This document shows, in pieces, positions 8,734 through 17,385 of a DNA stretch of 25,367 nt. The notes beneath the pieces are model-generated. The model saw only the letters and a list, made by a program, of their open reading frames with translations. It ran no database searches and was not told the origin of the DNA. Source of the stretch: Strigomonas culicis (Eukaryota > Euglenozoa > Kinetoplastea > Trypanosomatida > Trypanosomatidae); NCBI GenBank assembly GCA_000482145.1, contig AUXH01000260.1:1-25367 (forward strand). Direction: 5' to 3'. The stretch's first letter is position 1, and every line of letters begins with the position of its first letter. A program made the translations under genes and the position numbers.

Positions 8734-11682
8734 ATGGCGCAACATGCGGAAGCAAACCACGGACCCCCCACGAGCATAAATCCGTCTCTCCGCATTGACA
8801 CGCCTATGTCTACCGTGTCGCCATTCGGACAGGAGCGGCAGCACAGCTTCGCGAGCGCGCCGTACCCGATGAACGGCAGCTTCTTCTACGCCTCGAGAGA
8901 TATGCACCCGGCAGGCGGCGGCGGCGGCGGCGGCACGGCAAGGGCAAACGTGTCGGTCGATCGGCGGCCAACCGGCATGGTGCTGCGCAGCTTCGCCTAT
9001 CCCCTGACAGACGCCGAGGCGCTCGGCCGCGAGGCGCGGCAGACGCTCGGTCAAGACTTTGTGTCCTCCTCCGAAGACGAGGAGGTGCTCCTGCAGGTGG
9101 TGCCCAATAACACCTTCAATAACTACAGTATGTTGGGCAACAACCTCAGCATGTTTCGTAGCATGGCCGGTGCGGGTGCCTCTCTCGCGAACTCGGATGT
9201 CCATGCCTCCGTGCCGCAGGCTGGTGATGGGGTAGAGTCCACCGCCGTGGCCGTCCATGCCACCGTGCCCTCCGGCTCGGTGCCGGCGTCCACGCTGCTG
9301 CCGCCGAGCGCCGCCTTTGCGGACAGCGCCCTCCGCGTGCCGGAGCCCAACATGATGACCCCCACTGGTGAGGTGTATGTCTTTCGCTACAACATCCGCG
9401 CGTCGGAAAAGCCGCAGCCCTTCCTGCAGATGCCGCGCCCCGCGATCGAGAACGTCATTTCGAGCGACAACATCTTCCCCGTGCCGCCCCCGGCGCAGGG
9501 CGCGGGCGGCAGCAGCGGCGTCGCGCGGAAGGAGGGCGGTGGGGACGGCCAGGACGCGGCGGGGCCGGAGGGTCGGAGGCGCAACCGCGCGATGGAGGTC
9601 CTCCACGCTATACTGGACGATGAGAAGAGGACGAGGAAGGGCGCCGCGGCGGACGGCGACGAGGCCCAGGCGCCGCCGCGCCCCGCCGCCGACCGCACGC
9701 ACGTGGAGCCGTACGCCGACGCGGAGGCGGGCAACCGGATCCCGCCGCCGCCGGCCGCGGCCGCAGCGGTGGAGGGGGCCCCGCGCGACGCGGACGACAC
9801 GCGGCGCGTGCGATTTGCCGACGGCGACAGCGCGCCGCTGGTGCCGCCGAGGGACAAACCGCCAGCGGCGCCGGACGTCGTGTCGGGGGCGGAGCTCACG
9901 GCCTGCGAGGAGAAACCGGTGGACCCCGCCGTGCACGTCAACACGACCTACCTCAAGCTGGGCTGCTTCCACCAGACGCCCATCCGCAGCGAGGACGTCT
10001 TGAAGGAGGAGGTCCTCATCGACGCCTTCAACAGCCTCAGCAGTGAGACGCGGCGGATGGAGGTGCTGGAGGCCTTCTACGTGGCGCACATGGCGCCCTT
10101 CGAGAGCAACATCGAGTTCACGGCCGACAACTGGGACGCACTGGACGGGAAAGAGGTGAAGGAGTGCTTCGGCGTCGTCTTCAACAGCGAGCGCAACTGT
10201 TTCTTCGTGACGCTCTTCTATCGTCAGTTTCGGTTCTTCCTCTTCTCGTACCTCTTTCGCGCCTTCTGCATTGTGGTCTTCTGGGTGATCATGTTCTGCA
10301 TGCTCAGCGGCAAGTACTTCTCGCCCGGGACGTTGTACTTCGACACGATGTCGACCATTCTCTTCGCGGGTCTGGTCGGCACGCTGGGCGCCTACGTGGT
10401 GCAGGTGCCGACCATCGTCGGCGTGATCTGGGCGGGCATTCTGTGGAACAACGCGCCCTACGTGGGGCGGCTGACGAGCGGCATCAACACGGACATGCGC
10501 CAGTTTGTGAGCACGCTGGGCCTCGCGATCGGCGTCCTGCGCGCGGGGCTGTCGCTCAACGTGATCCGCTTCAAGCAGAAGTTCAAGCACTACATGATAT
10601 TCGCCCTCGTGCCGGCCTGCGCGGAGATGGTCGTCCACGGCGTTGTGTGCCACGCACTCTTTCACTACGACTCCTACAAGATCGCCTTCGCGGAGGGCTT
10701 TCTCGTGTCCTGCATCGCGCCGAGCGTCATTGTGCCGACGATCATCGCCTACCAGAAGCGCGGCTACGGCGTGCGGGACGGCCCGCCGATGATGATCCTC
10801 TGCTCTGTAGCCTTTGACACGGCGCTGTGCATCTGGGGCATCCAGTTTCTGCTGGCCCTCGAGTTCCAGCGCATGAGCACCACCGTGCTGGTCGTGCTGG
10901 CGCCGGTGCAGGTGCTCATCGGCATGATCGGCGGCGTCCTCCTCGGCGTCGTTGTCTTCCTCGTGACCTTCTGCGTGCTCTTCATGGAGGGCGAGCGGCT
11001 GCCGGCCGTGCGCAACGACCGCCAGCTGACGCTGCGCCACAACGTGCATGTGCGCTACTTCTCCATCCTCTTCATGGTGCTCATCGTGTTCTGCGAGATG
11101 GCGATCGGGAGGCGCTTCAACTGTCTTGGCGGCGGCGCCGTCGGCGTCGTGTGCACGGCCGGCACGTTCAACTTCCTGTGCGTGCGGGGCGGCACGCGCG
11201 ACCACCTGCGCGTGAAGGCGGACATGGCGCAGAGCCTCACCACCGTCTGGGACTACTTCGCGATGCCAGCCCTGTTCGGCCTCTCCGGCTCCGCCGTCAA
11301 CGTGCACGAGCTGTTCGACCGCAGCTTCATCGGCTCGGCGTTCGCGCTGGTGTTCATCGGACTCGGCACGCGCTTCCTCGCGGCGCTGGCGGTGCCCATC
11401 GCCACGCGCCTCGGGCTGACGTGGAAGGAGATGCTCTTCGTCGGCGTCGGCTGGCTTGGCAAGGGCAGCATCCAGGGCGCGCTCGGCAGCACCTGCCTGC
11501 AGTTCGCGGCCGACGCCCTCGCGACCGCGACGACGGCGGAGGAGACCGCGTGGGCGCAGCAGCGCCGACGGGACGGCACCAAGATGAAGAACGTGGCCAT
11601 CCTGTCCGTGCTCGTCGCGTGCCCCATCTGCTCCATCTTCCTCTCGCGCCTCACCGGGAAGCTGCTGCGCCCGGGCACATGA
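8734..11682 (+). CDS. Cation/proton antiporter, SLC9B (NHA/NHEDC) type
   Basis: A 982-residue membrane protein, probably exchanging Na+ or another monovalent cation for H+. Residues 1-390 are low complexity with acidic patches. Residues about 393-497 form a more ordered cytosolic block. About 13-14 hydrophobic segments follow from residue 498 to 970. Family marks, compared with human NHA2 from memory, are: PTIVGVIWAGI (559-569), LRAGLSLN (602-609), APSVIVPT (662-669), RGYGVRDG, TRF with Arg880, and WLGKGSIQGALG with Lys910. An ungapped match from APSVIVP puts the family's Asp-Asp ion site at Asp695-Thr696, so the second aspartate is replaced. The N-terminal extension is far longer than the roughly 80 residues I recall for NHA2. 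Membrane location (plasma, acidocalcisome or mitochondrion) cannot be told. The start is the first ATG after the acceptor, in the context CCCATGG. Confidence 0.9.
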   Translation: MAQHAEANHGPPTSINPSLRIDTPMSTVSPFGQERQHSFASAPYPMNGSFFYASRDMHPAGGGGGGGTARANVSVDRRPTGMVLRSFAYPLTDAEALGREARQTLGQDFVSSSEDEEVLLQVVPNNTFNNYSMLGNNLSMFRSMAGAGASLANSDVHASVPQAGDGVESTAVAVHATVPSGSVPASTLLPPSAAFADSALRVPEPNMMTPTGEVYVFRYNIRASEKPQPFLQMPRPAIENVISSDNIFPVPPPAQGAGGSSGVARKEGGGDGQDAAGPEGRRRNRAMEVLHAILDDEKRTRKGAAADGDEAQAPPRPAADRTHVEPYADAEAGNRIPPPPAAAAAVEGAPRDADDTRRVRFADGDSAPLVPPRDKPPAAPDVVSGAELTACEEKPVDPAVHVNTTYLKLGCFHQTPIRSEDVLKEEVLIDAFNSLSSETRRMEVLEAFYVAHMAPFESNIEFTADNWDALDGKEVKECFGVVFNSERNCFFVTLFYRQFRFFLFSYLFRAFCIVVFWVIMFCMLSGKYFSPGTLYFDTMSTILFAGLVGTLGAYVVQVPTIVGVIWAGILWNNAPYVGRLTSGINTDMRQFVSTLGLAIGVLRAGLSLNVIRFKQKFKHYMIFALVPACAEMVVHGVVCHALFHYDSYKIAFAEGFLVSCIAPSVIVPTIIAYQKRGYGVRDGPPMMILCSVAFDTALCIWGIQFLLALEFQRMSTTVLVVLAPVQVLIGMIGGVLLGVVVFLVTFCVLFMEGERLPAVRNDRQLTLRHNVHVRYFSILFMVLIVFCEMAIGRRFNCLGGGAVGVVCTAGTFNFLCVRGGTRDHLRVKADMAQSLTTVWDYFAMPALFGLSGSAVNVHELFDRSFIGSAFALVFIGLGTRFLAALAVPIATRLGLTWKEMLFVGVGWLGKGSIQGALGSTCLQFAADALATATTAEETAWAQQRRRDGTKMKNVAILSVLVACPICSIFLSRLTGKLLRPGT

Positions 11683-12407
11683 AACGAAAGTAGAAGAAGA
11701 GTATAACAATACTCAGCAAAAAAAAAAGATACTTGATGGGAGGAGAATCTTGCTCCACTATGCGCAGCCAGATGTGTATAAGCATGCATACATATCCGTC
11801 GCATTCGCAGAGCAGTAGGAGTGGACCTACGCACGTTTTTTTTTTAGTATTTGCTTTTGCTTGTTTGTCTAGATGTTGTTGTTTTCTTCGTTTTTTATTT
11901 CTTTACCAACATTGTAGAATATCGTATACCTCGTAAAGCTCCATTTTAAGGTTGTGCTTCTTCGGGTCTTTTTTTTTTCGGCTGTAAAGAACGTGTGTAC
12001 TTTTAGCAGTTCATAAATAAACCCGATACTCACATGGTAATCCTCTCGTTCATCGCATATCTACTACATCAATCATCAATAATTCTGTATTTATGAGCGG
12101 AAGGAACCATCAAAACACTCAATAACGTCAAGGAATGTATCTATATCTATATAGATATTTATACAGTTATGCACACATTCACAGCAGTCCCTCAGGACGA
12201 AGGAGCTACAAAAGTTGCCATACTTGCTGCACAGACATTGAACTCTTATACATTGCTCACTGCGTGTTGTTTGTACCCACCTCCTATTATTTCCAAAGTA
12301 ATGTAATCTCTCTCTCCCTCTCTCTGTGTTTCTGTCTAGTGTTGTTGTTGCCTGTGATTGTGTACAATATCTCCTAGTGGTTTAGTCCATATCGTTTCTG
12401 TGTTTCG
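11683..12407. other. Intergenic spacer between antiporter and Bud32 genes
   Basis: AT-rich 3' UTR and 5' UTR sequence with A and T homopolymers, a 16-base AT palindrome at 12143-12158, and a CT tract with acceptor AG at 12339. The open frame at 12135-12377 runs across the acceptor and lacks coding bias. No gene is seen. Confidence 0.75.
12306..12339 (+). promoter_or_regulatory. Predicted spliced-leader acceptor for the Bud32 gene
   Basis: A CT-rich tract (12307-12336) ends in CTAG with AG at 12338-12339. It gives a 68-base 5' UTR in which 12408 is the first ATG. Confidence 0.75.
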
Positions 12408-13202
12408 ATGCTGTCCTACACGGAAGGTGATTTGATTTTCCAGGGCGCCGAGTCGAAGCTGTACGCGTCCGATTTCTACGGCACCCCCGCCGTGTCAAAG
12501 GTCCGCTTCGAGAAGCGGTTCCGCCACCGCCAGCTGGACGAGCGGCTGCGGCAGCAGCGCACCCTGCGCGAGGCTCGCGCGCTGGCGCGCTGCTGCCGCC
12601 ACCACATCCGCGCGCCGACGCTGTACTTCGTCGACCGCGAGCGCTGCACGCTCTGCATGGAGCGCATCGACGGCGCGACGGTGAAGGAGGTGCTGGACCG
12701 CGAGGAGGCGCGTCTGGCGGCGGCCGCCCCCGCAGCGGCGCCCTCGCCCCTCGTCGCGCACGTGCTGCGCGGCCTCGGCCACGTGGTCGCGCGCATGCAC
12801 ATGGCGGACATCATCCACGGCGACCTCACGACGTGCAACTTTCTCTGCACCGCCACGGCGGCGCAGCTGGCGGCGCTGCGCGAGGACGCGGTGCCGCCGG
12901 CGGGCATCGCGGAGGCGCTGGTCGTCATCGACTTTGGGCTCGTCCAGGAGAAGACGAGCGACGAGGAGCGCGCGGTCGACCTCTACGTACTGGAGAAGGC
13001 GCTGCTGGCCACGCACAACTACCTGGAGCACTGTGCGGTCGCGCTCGTCCTGGCCGGCTACACGGAGGCCATGGTGCGCGCGGCGGAGGGCGGCGCGGAG
13101 GCGGACGCAAAGGCGGTGCGGAACGCAAAGAAACACACCCAAACGCTGCGGCGGCTCGAGGCGGTGCGCGCGCGGGGGCGAAAGCGAAGCATGGTAGGCT
13201 GA
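12408..13202 (+). CDS. BUD32: KEOPS complex kinase/ATPase Bud32 (PRPK/TP53RK family)
   Basis: A 264-residue atypical small kinase of the KEOPS complex, which helps Kae1 make the N6-threonylcarbamoyl (t6A37) modification of ANN-decoding tRNAs. The N-terminal lobe has QGAES (12-16) as a reduced glycine loop, Lys31 in VSKVRF as the ATP lysine, and Glu in LREARAL as the helix C partner. HGDLTTCN (137-144) is the catalytic loop with Asp139 and Asn144; the usual family form is HGDLTTSN. DFGL (175-178) binds metal. The C-terminal tail RGRKRSMVG matches the hallmark end of eukaryotic Bud32. The length is close to the 253 residues of the human protein, with a small Ala-rich insert between the catalytic loop and DFG. 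All key residues are present, so it should be active. Kae1 is not in the window. Confidence 0.95.
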   Translation: MLSYTEGDLIFQGAESKLYASDFYGTPAVSKVRFEKRFRHRQLDERLRQQRTLREARALARCCRHHIRAPTLYFVDRERCTLCMERIDGATVKEVLDREEARLAAAAPAAAPSPLVAHVLRGLGHVVARMHMADIIHGDLTTCNFLCTATAAQLAALREDAVPPAGIAEALVVIDFGLVQEKTSDEERAVDLYVLEKALLATHNYLEHCAVALVLAGYTEAMVRAAEGGAEADAKAVRNAKKHTQTLRRLEAVRARGRKRSMVG

Positions 13203-13565
13203 GCGGATGAGAGCGACCATGCGTGGGCGGTGATGAAGTGTTGAATGGTATTGCTGTAAACGGTAGCGGATAGCCGTTTTTCCCCTTAAGAAAAAAAAAT
13301 GGAACGAATTCATCAGACGGAAAAAAAAACTCGTAATTGCTTTGCGTGGGCGCTCTTTTCATAGATCAGTTTATTTCTCTCTCTCCCTCTCTACCTCTCT
13401 CTCTCACACACACAAAGCTTCAGCGCCTCTATTGACTGAACAACGGGCGAAAAATCTACGTACAGTATAGAGTAGAAGAGCGAGTACAATAGATTCTTAT
13501 CTCATACACATCCATAAAAACAAATAGAAAAAAGTGAAGCGGTCTGCACACGCGGGCGGTGACTG
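13203..13565. other. Intergenic spacer between Bud32 and LRR genes
   Basis: Holds two A-runs (13291-13299 and 13321-13329), a CT/CA tract with acceptor AG at 13417, and a 5' UTR of about 148 bases with no ATG. No gene is seen. Confidence 0.8.
13373..13417 (+). promoter_or_regulatory. Predicted spliced-leader acceptor for the LRR gene
   Basis: A CTCTC-rich tract (13376-13404) followed by CACACA has its first AG at 13416-13417. No ATG lies between it and the start at 13566. Confidence 0.65.
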
Positions 13566-16500
13566 ATGCACACGGCCAACCGACAGCTGCACTTTGACTC
13601 CGCAGCGAAGGGCCTGCCCTCCAACGAGCGGATGCTCAGCGACACGACGAACGTGTCACCGATTCCGCCCCTCGCGAAGCCCAAGGGGCCGCTCGTCGCC
13701 GTGCCGGCGGGCGGAGCGCCACGCCGCGCGGTTGCCGTCACAACAAGTAGCACGGCGCAGCTCTCCGAGGAGGAGCGGCAGCTGCTGCAGGAGACGCGCT
13801 CCCTCTTTCTCTGCTGCCGCAACATCCACGCCATCAAGCACATCCAGTACCTGGACGTGCTGCGGGACCACTTGCAGGTGCTGAACTTACACATGAACCG
13901 CATCCGGCACCTGGAGCCGTCGACCTTCCAGCGCTACCTGACGCACCTCGTCGAGCTGGACCTCAGCGCGAACGAGCTGCGCACGCTAGAGGCGGGGGAG
14001 GGGGAAGAGACGGCCGCGTCTGCGCCGCTCCGACGTCGCCTGTCGCCTGAGGCAGTGTTGGGCGAGAAGGCAAACCGGCACCCGTCTTGCTTTGTGGGAC
14101 TCGTGCACCTCCGTCGCCTGAACCTCAGCAGCAACCACCTCCAGGCCATTCCGCGGCGCGAGATCTTCGCGCCACTCGTGTCGCTCGAGTGGCTCTCGCT
14201 CGCGTACAATCAGCTGGAGGACATTGTGGGGCTGCAGGGCATCCCCGCGGGGCCCGCGCGGCGCGGCAGCAGCAAGGGCGGTGCGGATGACGGCCCCCGT
14301 ACGGACGGGCTGTATCACGTGGACCTCGCCGGCAACTGCCTGCATCGCTTCGAGGACGTGGTGGAGGCGCTGCGGCCGCATCAGCACAGCATCCGCGAGC
14401 TGCGGGTGGAGACAGCGGTCGCAGGCCGCGGTCTGCAGACGGACGGCGCCGCCGCGGAGCGCCACCCGTTCATCAAGGAGAACCCCTTCTGTCGCGTAGA
14501 AGAGGAACAGTACGCGCGCGACACGGTGGAGGCGTTTCCGTACAGCGAGGCGTGCTTCAGCGTGTTTGACAACTTGCAGGTGCTGAACGGCATGTCGTGC
14601 CAGGTGAACCCCCTCGAGGATATCCAGCAGAAAAAGAAGTTCTTCGAGGACCTCTACGGCCACGCGGCGCTCGACCGCCTGCTGCAGGAGCGCGCCCCGT
14701 CGGACGGGCCGGGGGACGGGGAGGGCGAGGGCGAGGGCAGCGGCGCGGGGAGCACGGCCGCGCGCCGCAAGCCGCCCGCGTCGCGCAAGGAGCGCGGCGA
14801 CACGCCGGCCCTGCCCGCCGACCGTCTCCTCTCGTCGGAAGGGCGTGAGGCCGCGGACAGCCCGGCGCGCACGACGAGCGTGCGTCCCGCGCTCACCCCG
14901 CCGCAGCCCCTCAAGACACTCCAGACGCTCAACTTCCAGCAGCAGCAGGGCGAGCACGCCCTAGGGCAGGCGGCGGGCTACCAGCTCATCAAGAGCGCCG
15001 GCAGCTCCCCGCTGTCAGTGAAGAAGGGCAGGGCTTACGTCGGCAAGGGCGTGGGGCGCTCGTACCTGTCGAGCGTCTCGCCCACCTCCACTGCCGGCTC
15101 CTCGCCGCAGTCTTCCCCCGAGCAGGGCGGCAGCGGCAGCAGCAGCACGGCGCCGAAGAGCGCGCTCAAGTGGAAGGCCAAGCTGATCTCTCGGGGCACC
15201 AACACGGAGGCGGAGCAGACGGCAGCGGTGGAAGAAGAGAGAGAGGGTCCCGCGGCAGAGAGCAGCTTTCTCTCGCAGGAGACCGAGGGCAGCGCGGGCT
15301 CCGGCAGCAGCGACGGAGGGGATGAGGCCCGACGGGCGCGGCGGCGGCGGCGGCGGCGGGAGCGCGCGCGCCACACCCCTCACCGCCACCACCACAGCAA
15401 GAGCGGCCATAGCCGTGCGGACGCTGCGGCGCCGCCACCACCACCCCCGACGCCGCTTCTAGAGGAGCAGGCGCGGACGGAAACGGAGCGCGAAGAGGCG
15501 GAGGAGCTGGTGCGGCTGCGGCTCGCGCACAGCGCGGAGCTGCTGCGGCTGCGCGCCGCGGTGGAGCTGGACCTGCGCGCCCAGCTGCGGCGGCTGCAGG
15601 AGCGCACGCTGGCGGAGCAGCAGCAGGCCGCCGTGCGCGAGCGGCAGGCGCGGGGGCAAGTCGCCGCGCTGAAGGACGAGCTACTGCGGCGCGGCGAGGA
15701 GCTGCAGATGATGGCGAACAAGTACCGCGCCGACGCGGCGGAGGCGCAGCGCCAGCTGCGCGAGGCGGTCACGCAGGAGCAGCAGGAGCTGCGGCGGCAG
15801 GAGGTCCAGCGGCTGGAGGCGGCGCTGCAGACCGTACAGGGAGAGAACAAGAAGCTGCACGAGACGCTCCGCGCGCAGCACGGCGGCTGGAGCGACTTCC
15901 TCCGCCAGCTCGAGGCAGAGGAGAAGCAGCGGGAGCAGGCGCAGCGGCAGCAGCTGCAGCAGCAGCACGCGCGCGAGGCCGAGCGCGCCGGGCTGCTGCT
16001 GGCGGAGCAGGCCGCGCGGCACGCCCTCGAGCGCGAGGCCTCCCACGTCGCACAGGAGGCCGCCACCGCGCTGCACGCCACATGGTTCCGCCTCGCGCAG
16101 CGGGGGCTGTCGGACCTGCGGTACGAGCGGCAGGAGCACCAGCGCGTGTGGGAGCGGTACATGGACGGGCTGCAGGCGGAGCACCGCGCCGCCCTCGCGC
16201 ACGCCACGGCCGAGGCGGCGCAGCTGCGGGCGGACCTCGAGCGGCTGCAGCAGGCGGCGGAGCCTCAGGTCGAGCGCGTCGAGGTGTCCGCCGCGGAGCC
16301 GCCGGCGGCAGCGGCCGCGACCGCGTCGACCGCCTACTGGAAGGAGACCTGCGAGCGGCTGGAGCGGGAGCAGCAGCAGGCGCAGCGCGCGCTCGAGGTG
16401 CTACAGGAGGCGCAGACGGCGCTGCAGCGCCAGAACACGTACCTGCTCGAGCGCATCAGGGACGCCGCGAAGGAGAAGGAGGCGCTGCAGCGGGGCCTGG

Positions 16501-17045
16501 AGGAGAAGGCGCAGGCCGCGGAGGCCGCGGCGCAGCAGGAGCGCGACAACCTGCTGCGCACCCTCCACAACCTGGAGGATGACCTACGCAAGAAGGACCA
16601 CTTGCTCCAGCTGCTGGAGGACGAGGCGCAGGAGAAGATCCAGAGCAAGCGGGAGCAGGCCGCCGCGCTGCGCGAGGAGCTCGAGCGGGCCGCCGCGGAG
16701 AAGAAGAAGATCCTGTCCCAGAATGTCAAGTACACGGAGGAGGTGGAGGCGCTACGAGAGCAGGTGCGCACTGCGGCCGTGCAGGGCGGCGAGGCCGCCC
16801 GCGCGCGCGCCGCGGACGGCCAGCAGCAGCAGCTGCAGCTCGTCGCCGCGCTGCGGCAGGCACGGGAGCAGCTCGTGCGCGAACACCGCGCCCACACCGA
16901 CACGCGTGAGGCGCTCCGCCGCCTCGAGGTGGAGGTCGCCGCGACGCGGCGCGAGCTCGAGCTGCTGCGGGAACGCGCGCGGTCGAAGGAGACGGCGACG
17001 CGCGCCGCGCTGGCGCAGCTCATGTCCTCGGCGGGTGAAGCGTGA
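13566..17045 (+). CDS. Leucine-rich repeat and coiled-coil protein
   Basis: A 1159-residue protein. Residues about 86-345 carry leucine-rich repeats of the SDS22 type: LQVLNLHMNRI (104), LVELDLSANEL (129), LRRLNLSSNHL (182), LEWLSLAYNQL (208) and LYHVDLAGNCL (249), closed by an LRR-cap-like segment starting NPFCRVEEEQYAR (306) and ending near LQVLNG (337). Residues 375-630 are low complexity, with Gly-Glu repeats, Ser-rich stretches, an Arg run, a His-rich patch and a Pro run. Residues about 632-1150 form a long Glu/Gln/Arg/Ala/Leu coiled coil. LRR head plus long coiled coil is the plan of centrosomal and basal-body proteins such as centriolin and LRRCC1, and of many kinetoplastid flagellar and cytoskeletal proteins. 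A structural role there is inferred; no enzymatic motif is seen. Confidence 0.9.
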   Translation: MHTANRQLHFDSAAKGLPSNERMLSDTTNVSPIPPLAKPKGPLVAVPAGGAPRRAVAVTTSSTAQLSEEERQLLQETRSLFLCCRNIHAIKHIQYLDVLRDHLQVLNLHMNRIRHLEPSTFQRYLTHLVELDLSANELRTLEAGEGEETAASAPLRRRLSPEAVLGEKANRHPSCFVGLVHLRRLNLSSNHLQAIPRREIFAPLVSLEWLSLAYNQLEDIVGLQGIPAGPARRGSSKGGADDGPRTDGLYHVDLAGNCLHRFEDVVEALRPHQHSIRELRVETAVAGRGLQTDGAAAERHPFIKENPFCRVEEEQYARDTVEAFPYSEACFSVFDNLQVLNGMSCQVNPLEDIQQKKKFFEDLYGHAALDRLLQERAPSDGPGDGEGEGEGSGAGSTAARRKPPASRKERGDTPALPADRLLSSEGREAADSPARTTSVRPALTPPQPLKTLQTLNFQQQQGEHALGQAAGYQLIKSAGSSPLSVKKGRAYVGKGVGRSYLSSVSPTSTAGSSPQSSPEQGGSGSSSTAPKSALKWKAKLISRGTNTEAEQTAAVEEEREGPAAESSFLSQETEGSAGSGSSDGGDEARRARRRRRRRERARHTPHRHHHSKSGHSRADAAAPPPPPPTPLLEEQARTETEREEAEELVRLRLAHSAELLRLRAAVELDLRAQLRRLQERTLAEQQQAAVRERQARGQVAALKDELLRRGEELQMMANKYRADAAEAQRQLREAVTQEQQELRRQEVQRLEAALQTVQGENKKLHETLRAQHGGWSDFLRQLEAEEKQREQAQRQQLQQQHAREAERAGLLLAEQAARHALEREASHVAQEAATALHATWFRLAQRGLSDLRYERQEHQRVWERYMDGLQAEHRAALAHATAEAAQLRADLERLQQAAEPQVERVEVSAAEPPAAAAATASTAYWKETCERLEREQQQAQRALEVLQEAQTALQRQNTYLLERIRDAAKEKEALQRGLEEKAQAAEAAAQQERDNLLRTLHNLEDDLRKKDHLLQLLEDEAQEKIQSKREQAAALREELERAAAEKKKILSQNVKYTEEVEALREQVRTAAVQGGEAARARAADGQQQQLQLVAALRQAREQLVREHRAHTDTREALRRLEVEVAATRRELELLRERARSKETATRAALAQLMSSAGEA

Positions 17046-17167
17046 GACCCTTTCTCTGCCGCAGTCACCCGCTTTCATATAGTTCCATACATACACACAC
17101 ACACCACATCAGTATGTGTGCATAGATGCGAATACACCGGCACTGAAAGGATAGAAGTGCATGTTAG

Positions 17168-17188
17168 ATTGAAATGTATAATTTCAAT
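17168..17188 (+). other. Perfect 8-bp hairpin in the 3' UTR
   Basis: ATTGAAAT (17168-17175) and ATTTCAAT (17181-17188) are exact reverse complements around GTATA. The position suggests the 3' UTR of the LRR gene. It is AT-rich, so only weakly stable. Confidence 0.4.
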
Positions 17189-17304
17189 AAGTATACTACG
17201 GTTGTTATTATTATTATTGTTTTCTTCTTTCCCTCATGGGAATCATGCCGATGCGACTTGACATCTATGTAGTGGAGCATTAAAAAAAAAAAAAGAAGTG
17301 GTGT

Positions 17305-17341
17305 AATTTCTCCTTCCCTTCTCTCTTCTATTCCTTTATAG
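17305..17341 (+). promoter_or_regulatory. Predicted spliced-leader acceptor for the uL23m gene
   Basis: A pyrimidine tract at 17307-17337 is followed by AG at 17340-17341. The first ATG after it is 17386, giving a 44-base 5' UTR. This supports that start rather than the in-frame GTG at 17380. Confidence 0.75.
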
Positions 17342-17385
17342 TTGTTAGCTTGTCTTCACCGTAGGATAAAGAACACGGCGTGCCG

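Larger units (their letters stand above)
17046..17385. other. Intergenic spacer between LRR and uL23m genes
   Basis: A short AT-rich spacer with a CA repeat near 17092-17104, a perfect small hairpin at 17168-17188, an A12 run at 17283-17294, and the acceptor tract ending at 17341. No gene is seen. Confidence 0.8.

Noticed and set aside
8653..11709. 1018-codon open frame on the minus strand opposite the antiporter
   Set aside because: GC-rich codon bias of the + strand gene removes stops from the complementary frame. The product is His/Arg/Ala-rich low complexity, and the + frame has clear family motifs.
12135..12377. 80-codon frame before the Bud32 gene
   Set aside because: It spans the acceptor at 12339 and is read from TA and CT repeats.
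17380..17385. GTG start two codons upstream of the uL23m ATG
   Set aside because: Nuclear genes of trypanosomatids start at ATG, and the first ATG after the acceptor is 17386.
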